DNA from: an uncultured Bacilli bacterium | GTDB taxonomy: Bacteria; Bacillota_I; Bacilli_A; RF39; UBA660 | Direction of reading: 5' to 3' | DNA length: 64,000 nucleotides | Assembly: GCA_934131175.1 (NCBI GenBank) | Contig: CAKOZD010000003.1 | Location: 67,559-131,558 of the forward strand | Part shown: positions 53,287-62,266 of the stretch, in pieces | How the letters are laid out: each line of letters starts with the position of its first letter | Position numbering within the stretch: the first letter of the stretch is position 1 | The notes under the pieces: generated by a model | Told to the model about the DNA's origin: nothing | The model's database searches: none | Seen by the model: the letters and a program-made list of their open reading frames with translations, nothing else | Program-made: the position numbers and the translations under genes

Positions 53287-54249
53287 TTATTTTTTAGTAA
53301 ACTTAATTATCTTGTTATTCACTGAAGTCTCTGTAGATTCATTATCTTCATGATAATTATTTTTTATTATATTTAATAACTCATCTAATACTTCATTATG
53401 AATTGTACTTATTTTTTTAGTCTTATCTAATACAAATGGAGTACCACCACCAGTAAGATAGAAATATGCAATAGCATCAGAATTAATTTTACTTAATTCA
53501 TTTTTCGAATATAAATAATTTACAAAATCTTGCTCATCACTAGAATCAGATATTAAATTATAATACATAAACTTCAACATATCATCTTTTTCATTTATAT
53601 ATTTTGTATGAAAAGTATTTATATCTCCTTTACTAGGTCTAATTAAAGTATCAGCAACTCTTGCTAAATCAGCGAAAAGATTCATAGTTTCATTTTGTAC
53701 TTGAAACTTATCAATATTTTTATACTCTTTAAATCTTAAAAATAAATCCATAGAGCAATAGATATAAGCATATTTATATACTTTAAAAAAAGGTGGCATT
53801 CTCTTTTTATTAATTCTTTTATGAAGAAAAATTTTAGTCAACTTTTCTTTTTGTCTTAACTCTTCTTCTGTTAAATGAAACCCCATCTCTATCTTGTTAT
53901 ATTTCTTTGGAAAAACTTCGTCCAATGTCTTTAAACCAAGTAAAATTAATATTCTATTTTCTTCAGTAAAAGTTAAATCATCAAAATTATTACTTTCTAA
54001 ACAACTTTTATATTTTTCAATAATTATACTTGATTCAACTATTTTTTCATATAAATAAGATCTGGTATTCTCATCTGTTTCATTATCATATAAATACACT
54101 AACTCATCAAAAGTTAAATAGTTTAATTCACTAAAAAATAAGCCTTCAGAATAATATCCTATCATTAAATCATTATTCATTAATTTATCATATTGTACTG
54201 CTTGTTCTAAATCTATAGATTTTAAAAAACTATTTCTAATTTTCTTCAT
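53287..54249 (-). CDS. Hypothetical cytosolic protein
   Basis: 320 residues, no signal peptide. It is largely helical and charged (TDENTRSYLYEKIVESSIII, LTEEELRQKEKLTKIFLHKR). YFYLTGGGTPFVL near residue 270 is the only glycine-rich stretch. I do not recognise it. The ATG at 54249 follows GGGGGTTAATATA; a longer frame reaching 54336 lacks one. It has its own terminator. The 272 bases upstream, before tmRNA, hold no gene, only the tmRNA terminator. Confidence 0.6.
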   Translation of the reverse strand: MKKIRNSFLKSIDLEQAVQYDKLMNNDLMIGYYSEGLFFSELNYLTFDELVYLYDNETDENTRSYLYEKIVESSIIIEKYKSCLESNNFDDLTFTEENRILILLGLKTLDEVFPKKYNKIEMGFHLTEEELRQKEKLTKIFLHKRINKKRMPPFFKVYKYAYIYCSMDLFLRFKEYKNIDKFQVQNETMNLFADLARVADTLIRPSKGDINTFHTKYINEKDDMLKFMYYNLISDSSDEQDFVNYLYSKNELSKINSDAIAYFYLTGGGTPFVLDKTKKISTIHNEVLDELLNIIKNNYHEDNESTETSVNNKIIKFTKK

Positions 54250-54454
54250 TATATTAACCCCCATGTTTTTTATTGATTTGTATTCTAACACACTATTTCC
54301 CTTATAGCAACAATGTATTTTTATATATAAAATCATTAATTATTGTCAAATATCAAGTACTTTACTAAGTAAAGCATAAATAAAATTTTACAATGAACGA
54401 ATCATTGAGCTATATAATTCTAATACTATAGTAAACAAAACAATTTCAAACATA

Positions 54455-54480
54455 CAAAAAAGGTTAACATTAATTAACCT
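54455..54480 (-). terminator. Intrinsic terminator of tmRNA
   Basis: AGGTTAA-TTAATG-TTAACCT then TTTTTTG, 42 bases after the tmRNA CCA end. Confidence 0.85.
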
Positions 54481-54521
54481 CTCATATATATAAAGTTCAA
54501 ATAATTGAACAAATTCATCAA

Positions 54522-54901
54522 TGGTGGAGCTGAGGAGAATCGAACTCCTGTCCAAAAATAGAGCTACATAAACTTCTACAAGCTTAGTCAACTAATTAAA
54601 TTCATATATTTATCAAGTAATTGACGACCAAATAAATATACTAGTCTAAATATTCTTTCTATCCTCTAGACAAAAGATAGCTATAACCTATTAAATTGAA
54701 CCTCTAAATATTCCTAGGTAAAAATAAGTAGAAGCACTGGCCTTTATATTATTAGGCAAAAGCAGCCATAGTTGGACGAACGCCAAATAAAGTTGCTACA
54801 GCATTTTTAATTTTATTTGCATTTATTTTTTTGTGTCCGTAACGTGGACATTCGACTTGCCATCTATGCTCAACTATTCCTGTCGAAACCAAATCAGCCC
54901 C
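54522..54901 (-). ncRNA. ssrA: Transfer-messenger RNA
   Basis: About 380 bases. The 5' end on the minus strand reads GGGGCTGATTTGGTTTCGAC, and the 3' end has GGACAGGAGTTCGATTCTCC with TCAGCTCCACCA, forming the tRNA-Ala-like acceptor and T arm with the expected CCA encoded. In between lie the pseudoknot-rich region and a resume codon GCA at 54818-54820. It releases stalled ribosomes together with SmpB (58.1 kb). A -10/-35 promoter precedes it and a terminator follows. Confidence 0.97.
54752..54820 (-). other. tmRNA tag-encoding frame, 22 codons
   Basis: From the resume codon GCA the frame reads ANKIKNAVAT at its start and TMAAFA at its end, then TAA TAA. At 22 codons it is twice as long as common tags (8-12) and ends AFA rather than ALAA, as in mycoplasma tags. 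The resume codon is assigned by position and by the in-frame double stop. Confidence 0.75.
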
Positions 54902-54909
54902 ATGACTTA

Positions 54910-54938
54910 ATTATAACATATAACATATTAAATTTAAA
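54910..54938 (-). promoter_or_regulatory. Promoter of tmRNA
   Basis: TATAAT (54910-54915) and weak TTTAAA (54933-54938) with a 17-base spacer, eight bases before the mature 5' end. Confidence 0.7.
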
Positions 54939-55046
54939 TAGATTTAAATTTAAAAGCCATAAAGTAATTTAATATTTGACATAAAAAATAGATATGTAAA
55001 ATTTAGATGAAATAAACAAAAAAATACTGAAAAAAAACAACTAACT

Positions 55047-55055
55047 TGATATAAT
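55047..55055 (+). promoter_or_regulatory. Extended -10 of the pfl operon
   Basis: TGATATAAT 22-30 bases before the pflB start. A separate TTGACA at 54976-54981 with TAAAAT after only 15 bases could be a second promoter. Confidence 0.55.
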
Positions 55056-55076
55056 ATGTACGGAGGTAGAAAAATA

Positions 55077-57308
55077 ATGAATGAATGGAGAAATTTTAAA
55101 GAAGGTTCATGGTGTAATGAAATAAACGTAAGTGATTTCATAAAAAATAACTATAAACCTTATAAAGATGGAGAAGAATTCTTAGTAGGTCCAACTGAAA
55201 AGACTAAAAGAGTTCTAAAAGTCTATGAAGATGTTTGTAAAGAAGAAGTAAAAAAACATGTTATAGATATCGATGTAGATACTCCAGCAGGAATAAATGT
55301 TTTTAAACCTGGATATATATCTGATGATGATAATGTAATAGTAGGTTTGCAAACAGACCAATTATGCAAAAGATGTATAGTTCCAAAAGGTGGACTAAAA
55401 ATGGTTTACCAAGAACTTGATGCATATGGTTATAAAATGAATGAACAATTAGATAATTTCTTAAAATCAAATATGGTTAAAACACACAATGATGGAGTTT
55501 TTGATGCTTATACTAAAGAAATCAGAACTGCAAGACACGTTAAATTATTAACAGGACTTCCAGATGCATATGGAAGAGGAAGAATCATTGGTGATTATAG
55601 AAGAATTGCTTTATATGGTATTGATAAACTAATGGAAGAAAAATTCAATGACTGGGATAACATGAAAATCACAGTAATGGATGATGAAACTATTCGTTTA
55701 CGTGAAGAAATTTCAATGCAATACAAAGCATTAAAAGAAATTAAAGAAATGGCTGCATCTTATGGATTTGATATTTCAAAACCAGCACAAAATGCTAAGG
55801 AAGCAGTTCAATGGACATATTTTGGATATTTAGCTGCTATTAAAGAAAATAATGGTGCAGCAATGTCACTAGGAAGAGTAGATGCATTCTTTGATATTTA
55901 TTTTGAAAGAGACTTTGCAGAAGGAACTTTAACAGAAGAAGAAGCTCAAGAAATAATTGACCATTTCGTAATTAAATTAAGAGCTGCAAGACATTTAAGA
56001 ACTCCAGAATATGATGAATTATTCTCAGGAGATCCTACATGGGTAACATGTTCTTTAGGTGGTATGACTAAAGAAGGAGAAACAATGGTTAACAAAACTT
56101 CTTTCCGTATCGTTCATACACTTGAGAATCTAGAAAGTGCACCAGAACCAAATATGACAATATTATGGGCACAAGGATTACCTGAACCATGGAAAAAATA
56201 TTGTGCAAAAGTAAGTATTGCAACTGACTCAATCCAATATGAAAATGATGATTTAATGAAACGTACAATGGGGGATGATTATGCTATTGCATGTTGTGTA
56301 TCATCAATGAGAGTTGGTAAAGATATGCAATTCTTTGGAGCTCGTTGTAACTTAGCTAAAGCATTACTATACTCAATCAATGGTGGTATTGATGAAATGA
56401 AACATCAATTAGTTATACCAGGATTTGAAAAAATGACTGATGAATACTTAGATTACAATAAAGTAAGAGAAAGTTATTCTAAAATGTTAAAAGAAGTTAC
56501 TAGAATCTATAGTGATGCAATGAACATTATCCACTATATGCATGATAAATATGCTTATGAAGCAGGACAAATGGCATTACATGACACATATGTAAATAGA
56601 TTAATGGCATATGGTGTTGCAGGATTCTCTGTAGCAGTTGATTCATTATCAGCAATTAAATATGCTAAAGTTAAACCTATTAGAGATGAAGAAGGAATTA
56701 CAGTTGACTTTGAAGTTGAAGGAGACTATCCAAAATATGGTAATGACGATGACAGAGTTGATGAAATTGGTAAAGAATTATTAGCTGAAGTTTATGCAGA
56801 CTTAGCATCACACCCATGTTATAGAAATGCACATCCAACACTTTCTGTATTAACAATTACATCAAATGTAGTATATGGACAAAATACAGGAGCAACTCCA
56901 GATGGAAGAAAAGCAGGAATCGCATTTGCACCAGGAGCAAACCCAATGCACGGAAGAGACTCAAGTGGAGCAATCGCATCACTTAACTCAGTAGCTAAAT
57001 TAGATTGGGAAAATTGTTGTAGAGATGGTATTTCAAATACATTCTCAATTGTTCCAAACTCATTAGGAGCAAATGAAGAAGAAAGAGTTAATAACTTAGT
57101 ACAATTAATGGACGGATATTTCGAACAAGGAGCTCATCACTTAAATGTAAATGTATTAAATAGAGAAACTTTAATTGATGCAATGAACAATCCTGAAAAA
57201 TACCCATTATTAACAATAAGAGTATCTGGATATGCAGTAAGATTTAATAAACTAACTAGAAAACAACAAGAAGAAGTAATCTCAAGAACATTCCACGAGA
57301 AAATGTAA
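55077..57308 (+). CDS. pflB: Formate C-acetyltransferase (pyruvate formate-lyase)
   Basis: 743 residues. Converts pyruvate and CoA to acetyl-CoA and formate in anaerobic fermentation. The adjacent active cysteines are C406 and C407 in AIACCVSSMRVG, and the glycyl radical site is G718 in RVSGYAVRF near the C terminus. VPKGGLKMVYQELDAYGY and GRGRIIGDYRRIALYGID are also typical. The start at 55077 follows GGAGGT; an ATG seven codons upstream overlaps that site. It is followed after one base by its activase gene. Oxygen-sensitive, so the host is anaerobic or facultative. Confidence 0.98.
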   Translation: MNEWRNFKEGSWCNEINVSDFIKNNYKPYKDGEEFLVGPTEKTKRVLKVYEDVCKEEVKKHVIDIDVDTPAGINVFKPGYISDDDNVIVGLQTDQLCKRCIVPKGGLKMVYQELDAYGYKMNEQLDNFLKSNMVKTHNDGVFDAYTKEIRTARHVKLLTGLPDAYGRGRIIGDYRRIALYGIDKLMEEKFNDWDNMKITVMDDETIRLREEISMQYKALKEIKEMAASYGFDISKPAQNAKEAVQWTYFGYLAAIKENNGAAMSLGRVDAFFDIYFERDFAEGTLTEEEAQEIIDHFVIKLRAARHLRTPEYDELFSGDPTWVTCSLGGMTKEGETMVNKTSFRIVHTLENLESAPEPNMTILWAQGLPEPWKKYCAKVSIATDSIQYENDDLMKRTMGDDYAIACCVSSMRVGKDMQFFGARCNLAKALLYSINGGIDEMKHQLVIPGFEKMTDEYLDYNKVRESYSKMLKEVTRIYSDAMNIIHYMHDKYAYEAGQMALHDTYVNRLMAYGVAGFSVAVDSLSAIKYAKVKPIRDEEGITVDFEVEGDYPKYGNDDDRVDEIGKELLAEVYADLASHPCYRNAHPTLSVLTITSNVVYGQNTGATPDGRKAGIAFAPGANPMHGRDSSGAIASLNSVAKLDWENCCRDGISNTFSIVPNSLGANEEERVNNLVQLMDGYFEQGAHHLNVNVLNRETLIDAMNNPEKYPLLTIRVSGYAVRFNKLTRKQQEEVISRTFHEKM

Positions 57309-57309
57309 T

Positions 57310-58038
57310 ATGAATGCTTCAATAAGCAAAATAGAAACATTCGGATTAGTAGATGGACCCGGTATTCGTACCGTGGTCTTTCTTAATGGATGTAAATTAA
57401 GATGTAAATTCTGCCACAATCCAGAAACATGGGTAAAAAAAGAAGATAATTATACAACAGAAGAATTAATAAAAAAAATTCTTAGAAGTAAACCGTATTT
57501 TAAAAAAAATGGAGGTGTAACATTCTCTGGAGGAGAACCTCTATTACAATATGAATTCTTAGTCGATATATGTAAAAAGTTAAAACAAGAAAATATCCAT
57601 ATCGCAATAGACACATCAGGAATTGGTAACGGAAATTATAAAGAATTACTAGAAACTGTAGATATGATTCTATTAGATATTAAACATATTAATAAAGACG
57701 GATATATTAATATTACCCAAACCGACAATTTAGATAAATTCTTTGAATTTGTAAATGAATTAAACAAGACTAATGTTGAAGTTTGGATAAGACAAGTCAT
57801 TATTCCAGATGCAAACGACAACAAAGAATATATTGAAAAGCTTGCTAGTTTTCTTGAGGATAATATTAAGAATATTACAAGGGTAGATTTTCTTCCTTTT
57901 CATACTTTAGGAAATACAAAATATGAAGAATTAGGAATAAATAATCCATACAAAGATAAAGTTGCAATGGATAAAGAAAAATGCGAAGAATTACATAATT
58001 ATTTTCTATCAATTTATAACAAAAAAAAGGACAATTAA
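57310..58038 (+). CDS. pflA: Pyruvate formate-lyase activating enzyme
   Basis: 242 residues. A radical SAM enzyme that creates the glycyl radical on PflB. C28, C32 and C35 (GCKLRCKFCHNPETW) give CxxxCxxC, and VTFSGGEPLLQ is the SAM-binding GGE motif; DTSGIGN and HTLGNTKYEELG are also PflA-like. It starts one base after pflB, so both are translated from one message. Confidence 0.97.
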   Translation: MNASISKIETFGLVDGPGIRTVVFLNGCKLRCKFCHNPETWVKKEDNYTTEELIKKILRSKPYFKKNGGVTFSGGEPLLQYEFLVDICKKLKQENIHIAIDTSGIGNGNYKELLETVDMILLDIKHINKDGYINITQTDNLDKFFEFVNELNKTNVEVWIRQVIIPDANDNKEYIEKLASFLEDNIKNITRVDFLPFHTLGNTKYEELGINNPYKDKVAMDKEKCEELHNYFLSIYNKKKDN

Positions 58039-58052
58039 TAAGTCCTTTTTTA
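58022..58052 (+). terminator. Intrinsic terminator of pflB-pflA
   Basis: AAAAAGGAC-AATTAATAA-GTCCTTTTTT then more T. Confidence 0.88.
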
Positions 58053-58088
58053 TTTTAAATTACAAATAAAGTACTATAATTACAAAAT

Positions 58089-58141
58089 AAAAAAGAAAAG
58101 TTATCTATAATTTTTTAGATTTTTAGAAACTTCTCTTTTTA
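58089..58141 (-). terminator. Possible terminator after smpB
   Basis: AAAAGAGAAGTT and AACTTTTCTTTT form a 12-pair stem around a long loop holding the smpB stop, followed by T. Confidence 0.5.
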
Positions 58142-58544
58142 TATCTCTTTCTTTTATTGACTCACGTTTATCATAATTTTTCTTTCCTCGACAAACACCA
58201 ATCAAAACTTTTAATTTATTATTTGAACTTAAATATAGTTTTAAAGGAACTATAGTTAGACCTTGCACTTCAATAGCTTGGGCAATTTTTTTTATTTCTT
58301 TTTTATGAAGTAATAATTTTCTATCTCTTGTTTCTTCATGATTAAAAATATTTCCTTCTTTATACTGTCCTATAAACATATTTAATAAATATATTTCCCC
58401 ATGTCTAATTATTCCATAACAATCTTTAATATTACAAGAACCTTTTCTTATAGATTTTATTTCTGTACCAGTTAAAACAATACCTGCTTCATACTCTTCT
58501 TCAATAAAATAATCAAACTTAGCTTTTCTATTAATTATTTCCAT
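58101..58544 (-). CDS. smpB: SsrA-binding protein SmpB
   Basis: 147 residues. Binds tmRNA and brings it to stalled ribosomes. INRKAKFDYFIEEEYEAGIV, TGTEIKSIRKGSCNIKDCYG, and the basic tail KNYDKRESIKERDIKREVSK are diagnostic. Two ATGs are adjacent; the second has better spacing from GGAGG. It overlaps the CapA gene by 14 bases, so smpB is the last gene of the secG-rnr-capA-smpB run. Confidence 0.97.
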   Translation of the reverse strand: MEIINRKAKFDYFIEEEYEAGIVLTGTEIKSIRKGSCNIKDCYGIIRHGEIYLLNMFIGQYKEGNIFNHEETRDRKLLLHKKEIKKIAQAIEVQGLTIVPLKLYLSSNNKLKVLIGVCRGKKNYDKRESIKERDIKREVSKNLKNYR

Positions 58545-59751
58545 CATTGACCTCCCCTGATAATCCCCAAACTAAATTTGGATATCTTTCATTAACAATA
58601 GATTTATATTTTTCATAATACACATTATGATTTGCTAACTCATTATCTGTTAAATTTGGATAAGGTACTACCTTAAAATTGTGATTTACTCCTCTTATTT
58701 TTGTAGTAGTTGTATAAATAAGCTCTGCTTTAGGCTCTATAACCGTATTGGTAATTGTATCATCAACATCAACATGTTTATTAAGCGTAACTTCAAATGC
58801 TAATCCTGTAAAATTATCTCTATCATTTTGATCACTAATAAAATTACCTAATGAATAAATAACAAAAGTTTTATTATTATTTATATATTCAGCAGTCTGA
58901 ATAACATGTGGATGAGCACCTATTATTAAATCAACACCTAAATTTGATAAATAATTAGCAATTTCTTCTTGCTTATTATCTACATTGAATGAATATTCTG
59001 TACCCCAATGCATCGCAACTATAACAAAATCAACCTTATCTCTTACCGATTCAATATCAGTTTTTGCTTTTTCTTCACTATATAAATTATTTAAATATTC
59101 TTTTCCTACAGGTGTATTCAATCCATTTGTCCAAATTGTATAAGAAATATATGCATATTTAATTCCATTTACTTCATGAATAGTAGAAATAGAATTTGTT
59201 CTTTCCTCTTCACTACTCCATTGACCAGATGCTACAACATTTGTTTTTGATTTCCAATAAGCAACAGAATTTAAAACACCTTGTTCACCCTTATCCATTG
59301 TATGATTAGTAGCAAGAGATACCATATTAAATCCTGCATCAACAAAAGCATCTCCAACTTCTTGAGGAGAATTAAATCTAGGATAGTTAGAATAACCTAA
59401 ACTTGCTCCACCTAAAATAGTTTCTTGATTATAATATGCTAAATCATATTGTGAAGATATAGGCTTTATTGCTGAAAGCATAGGCGTAAAATCATAAGTG
59501 CCATCTGCTTGTCTAGCATCTTCATAAACAGCACTATGTATTAATGCATCTCCAACCATTAACATCTTAGCACTATAGTCCTTAGCAACTTTCTTTTCAA
59601 CTTTCTTAACACTTTTTTTATCTACACTTATATTATCAGAAAAAAAAGAAAAGTTATTAGCAAATAAATATATTACACCAGCACAAACTACCATAATTAC
59701 CAATAATAATATCTTACCAATTTTCTTCACTTTAACTTTTCTTTTTGCCAT
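58531..59751 (-). CDS. CapA/PgsA-type metallophosphatase-fold protein
   Basis: 406 residues. A signal-anchor helix near 11-31, then the CapA domain: SAKMLMVGDALIHSAVYEDA, YYNQETILGG, VSLATNHTMDKGEQG, VIVAMHWGTEY and DLIIGAHPHVIQTAE give the metal-binding residues of the calcineurin-like fold. CapA/PgsA proteins take part in poly-gamma-glutamate or related surface polymer export; no capBC genes are seen here, so a polymer role is unproven. It lies four bases after rnr and overlaps smpB. Confidence 0.92.
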   Translation of the reverse strand: MAKRKVKVKKIGKILLLVIMVVCAGVIYLFANNFSFFSDNISVDKKSVKKVEKKVAKDYSAKMLMVGDALIHSAVYEDARQADGTYDFTPMLSAIKPISSQYDLAYYNQETILGGASLGYSNYPRFNSPQEVGDAFVDAGFNMVSLATNHTMDKGEQGVLNSVAYWKSKTNVVASGQWSSEEERTNSISTIHEVNGIKYAYISYTIWTNGLNTPVGKEYLNNLYSEEKAKTDIESVRDKVDFVIVAMHWGTEYSFNVDNKQEEIANYLSNLGVDLIIGAHPHVIQTAEYINNNKTFVIYSLGNFISDQNDRDNFTGLAFEVTLNKHVDVDDTITNTVIEPKAELIYTTTTKIRGVNHNFKVVPYPNLTDNELANHNVYYEKYKSIVNERYPNLVWGLSGEVNDGNN

Positions 59752-59755
59752 ACTA

Positions 59756-61870
59756 CTAACCTTCTACTTTCTTAACTACTTCAAAATCAATAGTCTTATC
59801 TTCTTTTGAAGCCCTTACTACTTTTACAATAACTCGTTCACCTATTGAATATTTTACATGACTTCGCTCTCCTGTCAAGGTCATTCTTTCCTCATCAAAA
59901 TGGAAAAAGTCTTTCATATCCCTAAGTGGAACTAATCCTTCAATTAAATTATCTAATTCTACAAACATACCAAAACTTGTTACAGAAGAAATCATACCCT
60001 CGTAAGTTTCACCAATATGTTTTTCCATATATTCTGCCATCTTCATGTCATCTACTTCACGTTCACAATCAACAGATGCCCTTTCTCTTTCACTAGAATG
60101 CTCAGAAACATAAACTAATTTTTCTTCCCATTTTCTTATTGTTTGCATATCTACTTTTCCTTCAAATAAATAAGTTCTAAGTAATCTGTGAACAGTTGTA
60201 TCAGGATATCTTCTAATAGGAGAAGTAAAATGAGTATAACATGAACTTGCTAATCCATAATGTCCTAGATTTTCAGGTTTATACACAGCCTTTTGCATAC
60301 TTCTTAGTAGTAAACTAGATAATATTTTATATTCAGGTTTATCTTCCAATTGTCTTAATATTCCTTGCATAGTTGTAGGTTTTACATCCTTAATATTACC
60401 ATTTACTTTATAACCTAAACTACTAACAAATCCTAAGAAACTTCTAATCTTCTCCTCTTTTGGATATTCATGAACACGGTATACAAATGGTAAATTCATA
60501 AAATATATATGAGTTGCAACGCATTCATTAGCAGCAATCATGAAGTCCTCAATTAGATTTTCTCCAACACCACGTTCACGAAGAATAACATCTGTTGGAA
60601 CACAATTTTCATCTACTAAAATTTTTGCTTCATCAACACCAAAATCAATATATCCTCTCTTAACCTTTGCCTTTCTAAGTATTTTAGCAAGGTCAGCCAT
60701 CATCCTTAATTTATCAGCATAATCTTCATATCCTTCAGGAATAACATTATCTTCTAAAATACTATTAACTTTTTTATATGTCATTTGTATTCTTGATTTA
60801 ATAACACTAGGGAAAATCTCATAATCTAATTGTTTACCATCATTATTAAACTCCATAACACAAGAAATAGCTAATCTGTCTACTCCAGGATTTAAAGAAC
60901 ATATACCATTAGATAGCTCATGAGGTAACATTGGAATTACTCTATCAACTAAATAAACACTAGTACCTCTTTCCATTGCTTCATTATCAAGAGGACTACC
61001 TTCTTTTACATAATAAGAAACATCAGCAATATGTACTCCTAATTTATAATGTCCATTAGAAAGTTTTTCAATACTAATTGCGTCGTCAATATCTTTTGTA
61101 TCATCTCCATCAATAGTAAATATTACTTCATCTCTTAAATCTCTTCTACCTTTTAAGTCAGAATCATAAACTTGCATTGGCATCTTACTAACTTGTTCTT
61201 TTACATCATCAGGAAAATCAACATTAATATTATATTTATAAATAATTGATAAAATGTCTACTCCAGGATCATTAACATGTCCAATTATCTCAACAACATG
61301 TCCTTCACATCTACCATTATTATTCTTCATCTTATCAATTTCAACAACAACTTTATGTCCATCAACAGCATTTAAACTTTTATCTTTTGGTATTTCTATA
61401 TTTAATTTTATTTTATTATCATCAAGTGTTATATGACCAACACCTTTACTGTCAAACTTAATAAGTCCAATATATCTTTGAATTTTTCTTTCAATTATTT
61501 TTAAAATACGACCTTCAATTCTATCAATATTCATCTTACTTGTTATTTCTACAAGAACTACATCATCATGAATTGCTCCATTCATATTATCTTGTGAAAC
61601 ATAAATGTCATCATCTAAGCCTTCTACTTCAACAAATCCAAATCCCTTTTTATTTGCTCGCATAACACCTTTACGTAAATGGCTATTCTCAAGCATCATA
61701 TATTTATCTTTATTTGAATGATAAACAATAACTTCATCTTCTAACTTTTTTAACTCTTCACTAAATTCTTTTGTTTCTTCAACAGTATCTATATTAAGTC
61801 TATCCTGTAACTCATAAATATCTAATGCTTTATCAGAATTTTTTAATACATTAATAATATTCTCTCTCAT
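59756..61870 (-). CDS. rnr: Ribonuclease R
   Basis: 704 residues. A helical N domain (NVLKNSDKALDIYELQDRLN), a cold-shock domain, the RNB core with TIDGDDTKDIDDAISI and HIADVSYYVKEGSPLDNEAM, HELSNGICSLNP, and a C-terminal S1 domain (GMISSVTSFGMFVELDNLIE). It degrades structured and trans-translation-targeted mRNA. The order secG-rnr-smpB is the classical Bacillota arrangement, so this is the true rnr, while the gene at 47091 is the paralogue. Confidence 0.96.
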   Translation of the reverse strand: MRENIINVLKNSDKALDIYELQDRLNIDTVEETKEFSEELKKLEDEVIVYHSNKDKYMMLENSHLRKGVMRANKKGFGFVEVEGLDDDIYVSQDNMNGAIHDDVVLVEITSKMNIDRIEGRILKIIERKIQRYIGLIKFDSKGVGHITLDDNKIKLNIEIPKDKSLNAVDGHKVVVEIDKMKNNNGRCEGHVVEIIGHVNDPGVDILSIIYKYNINVDFPDDVKEQVSKMPMQVYDSDLKGRRDLRDEVIFTIDGDDTKDIDDAISIEKLSNGHYKLGVHIADVSYYVKEGSPLDNEAMERGTSVYLVDRVIPMLPHELSNGICSLNPGVDRLAISCVMEFNNDGKQLDYEIFPSVIKSRIQMTYKKVNSILEDNVIPEGYEDYADKLRMMADLAKILRKAKVKRGYIDFGVDEAKILVDENCVPTDVILRERGVGENLIEDFMIAANECVATHIYFMNLPFVYRVHEYPKEEKIRSFLGFVSSLGYKVNGNIKDVKPTTMQGILRQLEDKPEYKILSSLLLRSMQKAVYKPENLGHYGLASSCYTHFTSPIRRYPDTTVHRLLRTYLFEGKVDMQTIRKWEEKLVYVSEHSSERERASVDCEREVDDMKMAEYMEKHIGETYEGMISSVTSFGMFVELDNLIEGLVPLRDMKDFFHFDEERMTLTGERSHVKYSIGERVIVKVVRASKEDKTIDFEVVKKVEG

Positions 61871-61939
61871 ATAATTACACCTCTATTTTAATCTTAATAT
61901 TATTATACTTTATTTTTTTCTATATAACAAATTTTTTGC

Positions 61940-61965
61940 AAAAGAAAAAGGACAAAAGTCCTTAA
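61940..61965 (-). terminator. Hairpin after secG
   Basis: AAGGAC-TTTT-GTCCTT then TTTTTC on the minus strand; it overlaps the secG stop and precedes rnr by about 70 bases, so it may attenuate read-through into rnr. Confidence 0.75.
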
Positions 61966-62177
61966 ATAAACATCGATACTAAGCAAATTGCAAAAAATGC
62001 AAAACCTAATAACATTGTAATTCTAGTAATAACTAATTCAGAACCACGCTCTTTTCTATTAGAAAAAAGTTCACTTTGACCACCAGATATAATTTGTGGT
62101 CCTCCATCTGATTTAGCACTTTGTAATAAAACAATAATAATTAATAGAATTGAAATTACTAACAATGCAGCTTCCAT
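61962..62177 (-). CDS. secG: Preprotein translocase subunit SecG
   Basis: 71 residues with two membrane helices. LLQSAKSDGGPQIISGGQSE, then LFSNRKERGSELVITRIT is the typical loop. It assists SecYEG in protein export. The ATG at 62177 follows GGAGGGATGAA; a longer frame at 62201 lacks a ribosome site. Confidence 0.95.
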   Translation of the reverse strand: MEAALLVISILLIIIVLLQSAKSDGGPQIISGGQSELFSNRKERGSELVITRITMLLGFAFFAICLVSMFI

Positions 62178-62266
62178 TTCATCCCTCCGTTTAATAAACA
62201 CTTAATATAATAACATATATGTTTAATAAAAGCAAATATTTAATTGTATAGAATGTATATTTATTA

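Noticed and set aside
54388..54591. Reading frame of 67 codons on the minus strand
   Set aside because: It overlaps the tmRNA acceptor and T arm and the tmRNA terminator and has no ribosome site.
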